Below the pieces are notes generated by a model. It was not told the DNA's origin. It made no database searches and saw nothing but the letters and a program-made list of their open reading frames with translations. A program made the position numbers and the translations under genes. Source: Nevskia sp. (lineage in GTDB: Bacteria > Pseudomonadota > Gammaproteobacteria > Nevskiales > Nevskiaceae). From it: a stretch of 54,726 nucleotides of DNA. Within the stretch, counting starts at the first letter, position 1. The number at the start of each line of letters is the position of its first letter. The stretch spans positions 1 to 54,726 of the forward strand of contig JADHNH010000011.1 in assembly GCA_016779605.1 (NCBI GenBank), written 5' to 3'. Shown one piece after another: positions 35,801 through 45,113 of this stretch.

Positions 35801-38800
35801 TGGAGCCCACGCCGGTACGCAGCAGGGTCGGCGTGTAGATCGTCACGCTGGCGCCGGTGCGCTTGTTCACTACGATGGTGTCGGCGCTGTGGCCGTCGAA
35901 GGTGACGTCGCCGCTGCCGGCCAGCGTTGCCGCGCCCGACAGCGCCAGCGGATCGGCGCTGGCCGAATCCGCGCCGGCGACGATGCGGTAAGACGTCGAA
36001 TCCGCGCCGGCGCCGTTCAGGCTGGCGCTGAGCAGGGACAGCGGATTGCCGCCGCTGTCCAGCGGCGAGATCGAGTTGCCGCCGCTGGTGGTCCTGTCGC
36101 CCACCGGGTTGCTGTACTGCCAGAAGCCATCGCTGATGCTGGCTTCGATGGCGACGTTGCCGGCGGCGCGCAAGCTCAGCACCGGCGCGATACCGCCCTG
36201 GTAGCGGTAGAACAGCTGGGTGTCGGAGGTGCCCGCGCCGAGGTTCCAGTTGGACAGCACGCTGATGTTGCCCGCCGGGTTCGACAGCTCGATGCCGGGA
36301 CGCGCGGTGAAGTGGGCGATGCCGAGCTGCGACAGCCGCGTGTCGAAGGCGAACGCAGCGCCGCCGTTCTCGACGAAGTCGACCAGCGTGGTCTGGTAGA
36401 AATTGAAGTGGTCGGCGTTGAACGCGACCGCGTTGCCGGCGGCGTCGAATGCGCCGGCCGGATCGACGATGCCGTCGAAGTGCAGCGCGCCCTGGCTGGC
36501 GTCGGTGGTGCTCCACTGCGCGTAGGCCTCCAGCGTGAACTCCCGCTGGCCGCCGATCTGCGCCGCCGGATCCACCCGCACGTTGACCTCGCCGTTTTCC
36601 AGCAGCGGCGCGATCAGGTGCACGGTACCGCCAGAAAGGCCGCCGGCGGAGCCGCCGCCAACGTCGATGCGCGCACCCGCGCCGATGGCGATGGTGCCGG
36701 AATTCGCCGCGGCGATGTTCTCATAGCCATAGGTGGCGTTGACCGCGCCGCCCGGGTCGCTGCCGGAAGTGCCGATGACGACGTTGCCGCCCAGCTGGTC
36801 CGGCGCCGATCCCGCGGCGTTCAGCGTGCCCTCGACATCGACGCCGCTGCGCCCGTAGAGCGAGATGTTGCCACCGGCCGCTCCCGAGGCGTCGATGGTG
36901 CCGAGGATAGCGACATTGCCGTCGCTCGCGGACGGCGCGCCGCCGCCGTCGGCGACCAGGGTCACGTTGCGGGCGGTCAGGCTGTTGCCTGCGGACAGCG
37001 TGAGGTTGCCCGCGCCGGTGCGCACATCGACGCTGTCGGTCACGCCGCCGGCGGTCAGCAGGGCGACCAGGGCGTCGAGGTCGGCGCTGCCGCCGACCTC
37101 GAGGCTGAACGAGCCGCCGAGGTAGCCGGCCGCGGCACCGCCCTTGAGCGTGCCCGCGAGCTGTGCCGAATGCTCCGGCGCCGCGATCTCCAGGCTGCCG
37201 GCGTTGCCGCCGGCGGCTGCCGCGAAGTCGAGCGTGGCGCCGGCCGGCACCACCACCTGGCCGTGATCCGCCACCAGGCTGATGGCGCCGGCATTGGCGT
37301 ACTGCACGGTGTCGTAGAACGTCTTGGCCAGCCCGTGCACGCTGATGCTGCCGGTGGCGCCCAGCCTCAGGTCGCCGGCGGTGGCGTGCAGCTTGACGTT
37401 GCCGCCGAGGGCCTCGACCGCGGTTTCCAGGTCCACCGTGCCGCCGGTCAGGCTGACCGAGCCGCCCAGAGGGGTTTCCGCCAGCGCAGCGCCGCCGGTC
37501 TGGCCCAGCACCGCCAGCGTGCCGGCAGTGCCCAGCGCGTAGGCGGAGCCGGCGTCGGCGATCAGCACCGGCGCCTTGAACGTGACCGCCGCGGTGCCGA
37601 AGTCGAAGCTGCCCCGGCCCTGCGTCACGATGCCGTCGGCCGCGGTGGCGGTGACGCTGCCGAAGCCTGCCGTGGAGGCCGCGCCGGCGGCGAAATCGAC
37701 CTGCTGCCCCTGCAGCGCCAGCGTGCCGGTGCCGGCGGTTGCCACAGGCGTGGGCGCCGCCAGCGCGTTGCCCAGGGTGAGGATGCCGGCCTGGATGCTG
37801 ACCGCCCCGCCGTCGCCGGAGAACGAGCCGGCGTTGAGCGTGAGGTTGCCGGCCAGGTTGATGTCCACGTTGCCGACGAAGTCCATGGCGCCGCGGCTGC
37901 TCAGGTCGATCACCTGGGCCTGCGCGAACTGCTTGAGCAGCTGCGGGCTGACCACCAGCCCGGGCACGCCGGCGCCGGTGCCGCCGAAGGTGATCAGCTG
38001 GCTGTCGGCGTCGATCTCGGGCGCGGCGAACTGCGCCGAGGCGTCGACCACGGTGTTGCCGCTGGAGTCCAAGGTCAGCGCGGCGCCGCCGCCGATCTGC
38101 GCGCCGGCGCCGATGCTCAGCAGGCCGGCGCCGGAGCCGCCGAGGTTGACGCGGCTGACGGTGACGGACGCACCGTCGGACACGCGCAGCAGGGCGCCGT
38201 TGCCGGTGGCGCCGCCGGTGCTGCCGATGACGATCGGCACATCCGCGGCCGCGGCGATGCTGCCCTTGGCCTGCACGATGCTGCCGGCGTCGACGGTCAC
38301 CCCGGCGCTGCCCACCGCGACGATCTCGGGAGCGGTCAGCGCATCGGCGCCGTTGTCGAACACCAGGTTGTCGGCCAGCGTGGTGATCTGGTCACCGCCC
38401 GCGGTGCGCAGGCGGGTGCCGCCCAGCAGCAGGCTGCTGGCATCCAGGCTGTCCAGTGCCGCCGCGCTGACCTGCACGTAACCCGCCAGCGGCGTGGCGC
38501 CGATGCCGGTGATCTGCAGGTCTTGCGAGGCGATGTCCACCTGCGCGCCAACGCCGCCGGGCGCGGCGCTGTCGAGCAGCGTTCCGCCCAGGGCGAGGGT
38601 GGCCGAGGCCGCCAGCTCCAGGTGTCCGGCGTCCTGCGGCAGCTGCGGCACCACGCTGGCGTTGTGCTGGGCAAGCTGGGTGAAGTAGTTGTCGGCGCTG
38701 GTCAGCGTGTATTGCGAATACTGCTGCCACACCGGCGACGACTGCACCATGAATGTGAGGTTGCGCGCCGACTTGGCGCCGTCCAGGGAGTCGACCAGCC

Positions 38801-41800
38801 GGCCCGCCAGCATCAGGGTGCCGTCGGCCAGCGTCTGCTCGGCCACCGGCACCATGTCGGTCGCCGCGGTGTCCTGCACCACGCGATAGGCGCCCGGCAG
38901 AGTCGCATACTTGCCCGGCAGCAGGGTGTAGACGCCGGCCGGCAGGCCGGGCGCGCCGGACAGGTAGACCGCCTGCCCGACCAGCGGATCGCCCGCAACG
39001 ATGCTCGGATCGTACGGCGCCAGGCCGCTGTAGCCGGGGATGATGGCGTAGACCCCGCGGGCGTCCGCGTACAGCGCAACCTGCTGCGCCGTGCCGCTGG
39101 CGTAAGACGTGTTGAACTGCGACAGCACGTCGCGCGAGCCGCCGGTGCCGGGCACCCACTCCTGCGCCTGCAGGTCGCCGCCGCCGGACAGGTCCACGGT
39201 GGCACCCTTGTCCAGGCTGACGCTCGCCGCGTCCACGATCACCAGCTTGGAGGGCGGCGCGGTGAGGTCGGCCGGCGTCGCGGTGGTGCTGGAACCCGAA
39301 TTGACGCCGCCGTTGTACAGCCAGTTCTGGCCGTCGACGGTCTGCCCGTACGGCACCGTGATGCCGTCGAGCGATACCGAGGTGACGCTGCCGGCGGTCA
39401 GCTCCACCGACTGCGTGGAGGTGACCGGCAGCAGCACCGTGGTTTCCTGGCCGCCGTTGCCGGTGGTCTGGAAGCTGAACAGCGACGCGGCCGCGGGATC
39501 GGAGGCGCTGCCCACGCCCAGCAGGATCTGGCCGTCGGGCGCGCGCAGCACGCCGCCCTGCACGATCTGGTCGGCGTCCACGATCAGGCTGCCGCCGGCG
39601 GAGATCGGCGTCTGCGCCGACGCCGAGTTGGCGTTGGACTGGAACGTCACCGTGGTCTGCGCCCCGCCGGTGTCGATGGCCTCGACGATGAACGTGTTGG
39701 CCGTCGCCGGATAGATCTGCGCGGCCTGGAACGTGAGGTTACCGGCGGTGAGCAGGAAGCCGGGGATCGCCACCTGCGGCGTGGTGTTGTTCGGGCTGTA
39801 GTAATCGTAAGCCGACGGGGTGACGAAACGAATGTCGTGGCTGGCGTCGAAGCTGGCCTCGCCGAAGTTGCGCAGCTCGAACTGGCCGCCGAGGTCGATG
39901 TAGTCGGCCTGCACCGTGAGCGTCACGCCGGCGGCGGTGGGCTGCAGCGTGGCCGGCTTATGGTAGATGCCCGAAGGCGCGTAGCCGTGCAGCGCCACGT
40001 AGGGCGCGTCCAGCACCACGTCGGAGGTGCCGGAAGCCGGCACGATGCCGCTCAGGGCCGAGGCGTTGATCGTGATCGAGCGGCCCAGGCTGAGGTCGAC
40101 GTTCGCGGCGAAGTCCACCGGCACCGGGGCGGCGGTGTTGCCGAGCGCCGGATCCACCCCCAGCACGAGGTTGTCGATGCCGGAGTTCTTCAGCACGGCG
40201 TCGTTGAAGCGCACCGTGCCGGAAGGCGCGCCCGCGCCGCCTTCGATCGACTGGCCCGGCTGCAGGGCGCCGGCGGGCAGCGCACCGCGGCCGTTCAGCA
40301 CCACCAGGTTCCTGGCGCCGCCGAAGCCGTTGCCCGGCTTGTTGGGCAGCGCGTTCTCCGCGAATACCGACAGGGTGCCGCCTTCGGCCTTGTCGCTGCC
40401 GCCCTTGGCGGACAGCCTGGCGTCGAACACCAGGCCGCCGCCGGCGCCGACGTTGATGCTGCCGGCGTTGCTCCAGACCTCGCGCCGGTTGTAGCGCGAC
40501 GAGCTGCCGGTGAACGGCAGGTCGAAAATGGCCTTGGCGCCGGACACGTCGATCCTTGCGCCGCGATCGCCGCCCGGCGTGCAGGTGCCGGCGTCGATGC
40601 AGCTCAGCGCGATGACGTAGCCGGTGTCGTCGGTCAGGGTGACGGTGCCGCCGTCGAGCACCTTGCCGGTCACGGGCACGGCGGATGTGCCGTCGACGTT
40701 CACCGGCGCCGCGTTGGGATTGATCAGGGCGATGCCGGACACGTCGAGCAGGCTGTCCGGACCCAGCCAGACCGATTTGCTGCCGCTGGAATAGCTCTGC
40801 GTCGCCGTCTGGCCGGGAATCGCCGCCAGGCCGCCCTGCGCCGAGTCCGCGGTCAGCGTGATCGAGCCGCCGTGGGCGACGATGGAGCCGTACACCGTGA
40901 CCTGGTTGAGCGAGCCCAGCGTCACCGCCGCGCCGGCATCGGCATCGATGGCGGCGTTCCGGCCGAGCAGCACCGTGCCGTTGACCGCATCGAGCCCGCC
41001 GAGGCTGGCGCTGCCCGCATAATCGGGGGCCGCCCCGCTGGTGGTGCGCCATGACAGGTAGTCGCCGGCATACAGGCTGAAGCCGGTGGCCTGGCGGTCG
41101 TAGGCGTCGAGCTGGCCCACCGTGACCAGCGCCCCGCTGGGGCTGGCCGTGCGCGTGCCGAACAAGCCGGTGCCGGTCGCCGCGGCGGCCAGCGCGTCGA
41201 CGTTGCCGACCAGGCTGGATTGGGTCGGGGTCACCACCGTGCCGGCGGTGATGGCGGCGTCGTATTCGGCGGTCAGCACGTAGGCGCCGAAGCCCTGGCC
41301 GGCAAAGAAATCCGCCGGGAGCTGCAGCGCCCAGTCGGGTGCGGCGGTCCCGGAGCCGCCGATCTGGATGCCCAGCGCGCGCAGGCTCAGCGTGCCGCCG
41401 CCGTCGAAGCCGAATCCGCGCAGCGTGCCGTCGAGCTGCAGGGTGCCGCCGGTGGGCATCGCCGTCGGCAGCGGCAGGCCTTCGGAGCCGAAGCCGGTGC
41501 CGTTGTTCGGCACATAGGTCTCCAGGGCGATGCTGCCGCCCTTGCCGGAGAGGACGCCGTTGGCGCTGGCCTGGAACTGCCCCGATGGCAGAACCCGTCC
41601 CCCGCTCGACACATCCAGCAGGCTGCCCTGCTGCAGGATCACCGAGCCGGTCGTATCCAGCACGCAGCCGGCGGCGGCGCCACAGGCCGGCGTGCCGGCC
41701 GGTACGGCGACCGAGTTTTGCAGCACCTGCAGGGCAATGCGGCCGCCGTTGATGTAAGCGGCGCCGGTCTGCTGATCGACGTCGAGGCCGGCGTCGTTGA

Positions 41801-44576
41801 CCCACAGGCCGCTGGCGTCCAGGGTGGCGCCGGAGCGCACCACGATGTTGCCGCCCGGCGGCTGGCCGGAGGCCGGCAAGGGCCCGAACGTCGGCACCGC
41901 CTCGGTGTTGCTGACCGCGGTGAGGTTGATCGCGCCGGCGCGCGCGCTGAGGTTCGCCTCGACCGTGACGGCGGCGCCGGTCAGGTTGATGGTGCCGCCG
42001 TGCTGCACCTGCAGGCCGCTGCCTGCGGCGACCACGATCTGCCCGGCCTGCCCGCTCTGGCCGGGATTGTCCGCCTGGATCGTCACCGTGGAAAAACCGG
42101 CGTTGGACAGGGCGACGCCGGACAGCGGCGTCCAGTACTGCAGGTTGTCCGGATCGGTGGCCGCCAGCTTCTGGTCGGGCAAGGCGGTGTCGGCGCCGAA
42201 GCCGGCCACCAGCTTGTCGAGGTCGGGAATCGAGTCCTCGATGATGTAGGAAGGCAACACGGCGCCGGCGCCGCCGCCGGCGAAGAATGTGCCGCCCGAC
42301 GGCATCTGCCCGCTCGACACCTGGTGGCGCCCGGCGAAGGCCTGGGCCGAAACGCCGCCGTCCAGCACGGCGGTGCTGGCCGTCACCTTGAGCGTGCCGC
42401 CGTTGCCGCCGCTGATGTAGTCGGTTTCGTAGCCGCCGAGCCCGGCGAGCAGCGGGTTGGTGTAAGTGGTGCTGAGGTTCCAGCGCGACTGGGCCTGCGT
42501 GCTCACACCGGCCAGGCAGGCGTAGACCGTGTTCGGGTCGGCGTCGGCAATGTCGACCAGCCCGCCGCTGGTGGTCATCAGGCGCGTGGTGGCGATCGAG
42601 CCGGCCAGGTAGTGCAGGTAGCCGCCGTCGAGGTCGATGCTGGAGCCGGCGTGCGACAGCACCTCCTGGCCGACCAGGGCCACCGAGCCGCCGTTCTGCA
42701 GCAGCTGGTCGATCTTGCGCGGCACCTGCTGGACGTAGCCGCTGACGTTGGCGAGCGGCGTGCCGACCCAGGAGGTGCCGTCGCTGCCGGTGCCGGAGTC
42801 CCGCGCATCGACCACGATGGAGGTGCCGAACAGCACGCTGCCGCGCTGCACCGGCGAGTCGGCCAGCTCGTTGCCGCCCAGCCGGGTGACGTCGACCAGG
42901 TTGTCCGACATCGGCAGCTCGATGTTGGCCAGCCCGGCCACGTCGATGGAGGTGTTGTTGTCGAGGTAGACCCGCCCGATCACCGAGCCGTCGGTGATGC
43001 CCGAGACGATGGTCGCGGCGGTCGGGATCATCGCGGTGACGCTGAGGTTCTCGCCTGGCGCCTCGACCTGCGCGCCGGCGCTGAACGTCACCGCGCCGCC
43101 GCTGATGGCGATGGTGCCGGTCTGGAAGGTCTGCGTGGCGGCGGCGCTGGAGGTGGTGGTCTGGCCGTCCTCCTGCGGCAGCAGCGCGGTGAGCGAGTCG
43201 GCGCCGAACTGCACCGAGCCCAGTCGCGCGATATCCGTTCCGGCCTGCCCGTCCTGCGCCTGGATCTTGATGCTGCCCGGAGTGGACACGCTGGTGGTGG
43301 CCACCAGAACGCCGTCGTCGACGACGTTGCCGCCGAGCAGGCTGATGTTGCCGCGCGGCGACACCACCAGGCCGGTGTTGCTGAGCGCGCCGAAGCCCGC
43401 CAGGGTGTCGCCGGCGGGCGGTGCATAGGTCAGCACCGGTGCCAGGTCCTGCGAGGAAGAGCTCGAGGTCTGGTTCAGGCTGCCCGGCTGCTGCAGCGTG
43501 ATGCCGGCGGCGAGGATGGCCTGGCCGTTGCTGGCGGTGACAGTGCCGGCGTTGCTGACGTTAGGCGCGGCGATCAGCGAGAAGCCCTGGTCGCCGGTGT
43601 CGATGCTGGCGCCGGCCTGGATCGCGATCGAGCCCGGCAGCGTGCCGGCGTTGGCCAGCGCCGACCCGTCCAGCAGCGGCTGGCTGGAGCCCACCGCGTC
43701 GCCGATGCCCTTGGTCAGGAAGAACTGGTTGCTGGCGGCGACGTCGCCGCTGAACAGCGGCAGCGAGGTGGCGATCAGCGAGTGCACGTTGACCTGGCTG
43801 GAGCCGCCGAAAATGATGCCGTTGGTGTTGATCAGGTAGACCGAGCCGTCGGCCTTGATCTGGCCGAGGATCTGCGTCGGGCTGGCGCTGGGGTCCAGCA
43901 CGCGGTTGAGCGCGATCCAGTTGTTGCTGCCGTTGCTCTGCGTGCCCAGGCTCTGGTCGAAGTCGACCGTGGTGTGCTTGCCGACGTTGAAGGTCTGCCA
44001 AGTCAGGATCGCCTTTTGCGCGGTCTGCGCCACGGTGACGGTGGTGGTGCCGTTGGCGGTGGCCTGCGTGGGCGTCTTGGCGTTCAGCCACAGGCTGGGG
44101 TCGGTTCCCACGCCAGGGGCGACCTGCAGGCCGTTGCTGGCCAGGCCGTCGGGCACGTCCGGAAGGTTCGGCGCCAGGTGATCCGCGCCGGTTTGCAGCG
44201 CCTGCTGCGCCGACAGCGCCTGCGCCGCCTGCGCGGCGGCGATGACCTGCGCCGCGCGGCTCAGGTCGGCGATGGAACGCCGCGCCTGGATCAGCGCCTG
44301 CTGCGGCGTGGTGACCGCGCCCGGCACGCCGGAGCTGGCCGGGGTGGACGAAGGAATCGCGGCAACACCGATGTTGGCGCTGCGCGCCGCGAACCAGGCG
44401 GTGCTGCCGAATTGCGCCGCGGCGGCTGCGCCGGGAACGAGCGACGCTGCCGCCACCGTCAGGCCCATGCCGCTGAGCAGGGCATAGCGCCGCAGGCGCC
44501 CCTGCATCGACAGCCGCGCGTCCAAGGTCTGGGGCTGTGCCCCGGCCTGGCGGCGGGGGGCGGGCAATCGGGTCAT
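32805..44576 (-). CDS. Giant filamentous-haemagglutinin-type exoprotein (TpsA)
   Basis: 3923 residues from ATG 44576, after AAGGGAGACCGCAGC. A long N-terminal export signal ends near AAAAAQFGS (about residue 54). A helical Ala/Gln-rich stretch (about 88-135) separates it from the haemagglutination-activity (TPS) domain, which carries TWQTFNVGKHTTVDFDQ and NTNGIIFGGSSQVNVHSLI near 250-270, the recognition domain for TpsB. The remainder is thousands of residues of Gly/Ala/Ser/Thr-rich beta-helix repeats (patterns such as 'GG.V.L.....V...A.LDVSG'). The last ~250 residues (QQGGNIDILGPGGEVLVGS; EQGGDVLIWSSNGDINAGKG) match the DUF3739 end seen in some FHA-like proteins. Probably a surface fibre or released adhesin. 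Last gene of the tpsB-exbBD-tonB operon. Confidence 0.9.
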   Translation of the reverse strand: MTRLPAPRRQAGAQPQTLDARLSMQGRLRRYALLSGMGLTVAAASLVPGAAAAAQFGSTAWFAARSANIGVAAIPSSTPASSGVPGAVTTPQQALIQARRSIADLSRAAQVIAAAQAAQALSAQQALQTGADHLAPNLPDVPDGLASNGLQVAPGVGTDPSLWLNAKTPTQATANGTTTVTVAQTAQKAILTWQTFNVGKHTTVDFDQSLGTQSNGSNNWIALNRVLDPSASPTQILGQIKADGSVYLINTNGIIFGGSSQVNVHSLIATSLPLFSGDVAASNQFFLTKGIGDAVGSSQPLLDGSALANAGTLPGSIAIQAGASIDTGDQGFSLIAAPNVSNAGTVTASNGQAILAAGITLQQPGSLNQTSSSSSQDLAPVLTYAPPAGDTLAGFGALSNTGLVVSPRGNISLLGGNVVDDGVLVATTSVSTPGSIKIQAQDGQAGTDIARLGSVQFGADSLTALLPQEDGQTTTSSAAATQTFQTGTIAISGGAVTFSAGAQVEAPGENLSVTAMIPTAATIVSGITDGSVIGRVYLDNNTSIDVAGLANIELPMSDNLVDVTRLGGNELADSPVQRGSVLFGTSIVVDARDSGTGSDGTSWVGTPLANVSGYVQQVPRKIDQLLQNGGSVALVGQEVLSHAGSSIDLDGGYLHYLAGSIATTRLMTTSGGLVDIADADPNTVYACLAGVSTQAQSRWNLSTTYTNPLLAGLGGYETDYISGGNGGTLKVTASTAVLDGGVSAQAFAGRHQVSSGQMPSGGTFFAGGGAGAVLPSYIIEDSIPDLDKLVAGFGADTALPDQKLAATDPDNLQYWTPLSGVALSNAGFSTVTIQADNPGQSGQAGQIVVAAGSGLQVQHGGTINLTGAAVTVEANLSARAGAINLTAVSNTEAVPTFGPLPASGQPPGGNIVVRSGATLDASGLWVNDAGLDVDQQTGAAYINGGRIALQVLQNSVAVPAGTPACGAAAGCVLDTTGSVILQQGSLLDVSSGGRVLPSGQFQASANGVLSGKGGSIALETYVPNNGTGFGSEGLPLPTAMPTGGTLQLDGTLRGFGFDGGGTLSLRALGIQIGGSGTAAPDWALQLPADFFAGQGFGAYVLTAEYDAAITAGTVVTPTQSSLVGNVDALAAAATGTGLFGTRTASPSGALVTVGQLDAYDRQATGFSLYAGDYLSWRTTSGAAPDYAGSASLGGLDAVNGTVLLGRNAAIDADAGAAVTLGSLNQVTVYGSIVAHGGSITLTADSAQGGLAAIPGQTATQSYSSGSKSVWLGPDSLLDVSGIALINPNAAPVNVDGTSAVPVTGKVLDGGTVTLTDDTGYVIALSCIDAGTCTPGGDRGARIDVSGAKAIFDLPFTGSSSRYNRREVWSNAGSINVGAGGGLVFDARLSAKGGSDKAEGGTLSVFAENALPNKPGNGFGGARNLVVLNGRGALPAGALQPGQSIEGGAGAPSGTVRFNDAVLKNSGIDNLVLGVDPALGNTAAPVPVDFAANVDLSLGRSITINASALSGIVPASGTSDVVLDAPYVALHGYAPSGIYHKPATLQPTAAGVTLTVQADYIDLGGQFELRNFGEASFDASHDIRFVTPSAYDYYSPNNTTPQVAIPGFLLTAGNLTFQAAQIYPATANTFIVEAIDTGGAQTTVTFQSNANSASAQTPISAGGSLIVDADQIVQGGVLRAPDGQILLGVGSASDPAAASLFSFQTTGNGGQETTVLLPVTSTQSVELTAGSVTSVSLDGITVPYGQTVDGQNWLYNGGVNSGSSTTATPADLTAPPSKLVIVDAASVSLDKGATVDLSGGGDLQAQEWVPGTGGSRDVLSQFNTSYASGTAQQVALYADARGVYAIIPGYSGLAPYDPSIVAGDPLVGQAVYLSGAPGLPAGVYTLLPGKYATLPGAYRVVQDTAATDMVPVAEQTLADGTLMLAGRLVDSLDGAKSARNLTFMVQSSPVWQQYSQYTLTSADNYFTQLAQHNASVVPQLPQDAGHLELAASATLALGGTLLDSAAPGGVGAQVDIASQDLQITGIGATPLAGYVQVSAAALDSLDASSLLLGGTRLRTAGGDQITTLADNLVFDNGADALTAPEIVAVGSAGVTVDAGSIVQAKGSIAAAADVPIVIGSTGGATGNGALLRVSDGASVTVSRVNLGGSGAGLLSIGAGAQIGGGAALTLDSSGNTVVDASAQFAAPEIDADSQLITFGGTGAGVPGLVVSPQLLKQFAQAQVIDLSSRGAMDFVGNVDINLAGNLTLNAGSFSGDGGAVSIQAGILTLGNALAAPTPVATAGTGTLALQGQQVDFAAGAASTAGFGSVTATAADGIVTQGRGSFDFGTAAVTFKAPVLIADAGSAYALGTAGTLAVLGQTGGAALAETPLGGSVSLTGGTVDLETAVEALGGNVKLHATAGDLRLGATGSISVHGLAKTFYDTVQYANAGAISLVADHGQVVVPAGATLDFAAAAGGNAGSLEIAAPEHSAQLAGTLKGGAAAGYLGGSFSLEVGGSADLDALVALLTAGGVTDSVDVRTGAGNLTLSAGNSLTARNVTLVADGGGAPSASDGNVAILGTIDASGAAGGNISLYGRSGVDVEGTLNAAGSAPDQLGGNVVIGTSGSDPGGAVNATYGYENIAAANSGTIAIGAGARIDVGGGSAGGLSGGTVHLIAPLLENGEVNVRVDPAAQIGGQREFTLEAYAQWSTTDASQGALHFDGIVDPAGAFDAAGNAVAFNADHFNFYQTTLVDFVENGGAAFAFDTRLSQLGIAHFTARPGIELSNPAGNISVLSNWNLGAGTSDTQLFYRYQGGIAPVLSLRAAGNVAIEASISDGFWQYSNPVGDRTTSGGNSISPLDSGGNPLSLLSASLNGAGADSTSYRIVAGADSASADPLALSGAATLAGSGDVTFDGHSADTIVVNKRTGASVTIYTPTLLRTGVGSIDIAAAHDFALLDTVAPGVVYSAGRPDANAPAPAMSSALVAATGKLPYLIDSGTVNADGAGNVSIQAGNDITGIEQVLDDGSRTGTAGTNLSQYWWPWLQSACVFSGANCAATPSGSSINFGNFDQGVMSVGGNVDIAAGGNIRDLGVSLPTSWYLSSNGSGGSTVVTVGGGNLSVTAGGSILSGTYFVAKGSGTIVSHGSIAADIVNPQGGQVATLFALQDAQLQVSAASGANVGGVFNPSYLYAGFDSQSYSASSSFSLSTNGGDIAFDTLALPSAEFSLGSARLRSLTGDPFILPATLELTALNGGIAVEQAGELYPSATGELSLIADQTVQIYHTVNPFQQTSFFGLIDAPASVLPSPLNPITAGNLPGSYIQDLNTLTAGEFNPQTLNSATPLHAQDTQPARIYSLAGDVVDGNAALQQPVTLVSDKPIQIQAGRDVVNLSLRGRNLYASDITLVAAGRDIYDAPLSAANPVPLIAVGGIGNLLVEAGRDVGPVASANEALGLGLLPAGSSAIYPGIDTVGNLYDPYLQRAGANITVLFGIGPGMNLSGYQSAGQTVTGFEQAYIDPANRGSGAGQIPVEGITRNADGSYSYVAASPVDSAGVPDYSYAFTAGGLAIVGQDAQGRPVTAPASSTGPQLVAFVEQYQADQLAQSGQGGTAPYLSPAAAWSVFQGLPAVQQQLFAGKVLLDVLNRTGLDFNNAALPYAGQYARGYTAINTLFPAALGYTANDLTGGSNGAKAPVATGYLDMRGSTIQTQQGGNIDILGPGGEVLVGSTAAPPQVAASVSTSGIGPNDQGILTLEQGSISIFADQSALLAQSRIFTEQGGDVLIWSSNGDINAGKGAKTNSEIPPPQYICDLDHYCVVDAKSQVSGAGIGVLQTKPGVASGNADLVAPRGTVDAGEAGIRVSGSLNVAAFRVANASNIQVQGKESGVPTGVVDTAALSVASAVSAAVEQTATQVAASQPPATAITTISVETVGFGQPTGEETDQIR

Positions 44577-44633
44577 GCTGCGGTCTCCCTTGGGCTCGGC
44601 GCTACCGCAAGTCGTGACACAGCCACGCCGCAG

Positions 44634-44648
44634 GCGTCCTTTGGACGC
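44634..44648. other. Short hairpin upstream of tpsA
   Basis: GCGTCC / GGACGC with a three-base loop lies about 60 bases before the tpsA start, in the 150-base gap after the small exported-protein gene, the longest gap inside the operon. It could affect processing or translation of the long tpsA message. No T-run. Confidence 0.3.
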
Positions 44649-44726
44649 TGATTTTCCGCCACGCCGTGTTACAGACGTTTGACGTTCCGATGACGCCCGC
44701 AGGCGCGCTGCGCTTCGCCGCGAATG

Positions 44727-45113
44727 CTAGTGGTGCGCAGGCGCAATCAGCGGATTGTTGTACTGGACCTGCGGCCGCTGCGGCACCACCGAGTGCCCGA
44801 ACGCATCGCCCAGGCGCTCGCGCGTTGCGGCCTGGGTATACAGCCCCTGTCCGGCCGGCGTTGCCGGCCTCGATCCGTCGACCACCGCCTGCAGCGCCGC
44901 GTTGCGCTGCGCCTGTTGGTCCGCCGAAGCGGACAGCTGCGCGTTGAGGCAGTTGAGGTCGGGGCCGCGGTGCCCGGCCGCTTCGACGCTGACGCAGCCA
45001 CGGCCGCCGGCAGCCGTTGCAGCGGAATCCGCGCCGCCGGCGAGCGCGGCCAGCGGCAACGCAGCGGCGGCCGCCAGTGCCGCCAGCCGCCGCTGCACCC
45101 GGCCCGCCATCAT
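44727..45113 (-). CDS. Small exported protein of unknown function
   Basis: 128 residues from ATG 45113, which overlaps the YbjN-like gene's stop (ATGA); a second ATG follows immediately. A signal peptide (LAALAAAAALPLAALAGG) is followed by a short region with two cysteines (GRGCVSVEAA, DLNCLNAQLS) that could form a disulfide. There is a Gln/Ala-rich middle and a C-terminus with PVQYNNP-like sequence (QVQYNNPLIAPAHH). I recognise no family. Its position directly before tpsA suggests a dedicated periplasmic or surface accessory for the exoprotein. Confidence 0.7.
   Translation of the reverse strand: MMAGRVQRRLAALAAAAALPLAALAGGADSAATAAGGRGCVSVEAAGHRGPDLNCLNAQLSASADQQAQRNAALQAVVDGSRPATPAGQGLYTQAATRERLGDAFGHSVVPQRPQVQYNNPLIAPAHH

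Noticed and set aside
32919-44651. Very long plus-strand ORFs (2711 and 1143 codons) opposite the adhesin gene
   Set aside because: They are antisense shadows created by the codon bias of a high-GC gene: Arg/Ala/Gly/His-rich, no domain patterns, no ribosome binding site, whereas the minus strand has a full TPS domain, repeats and signal peptide.
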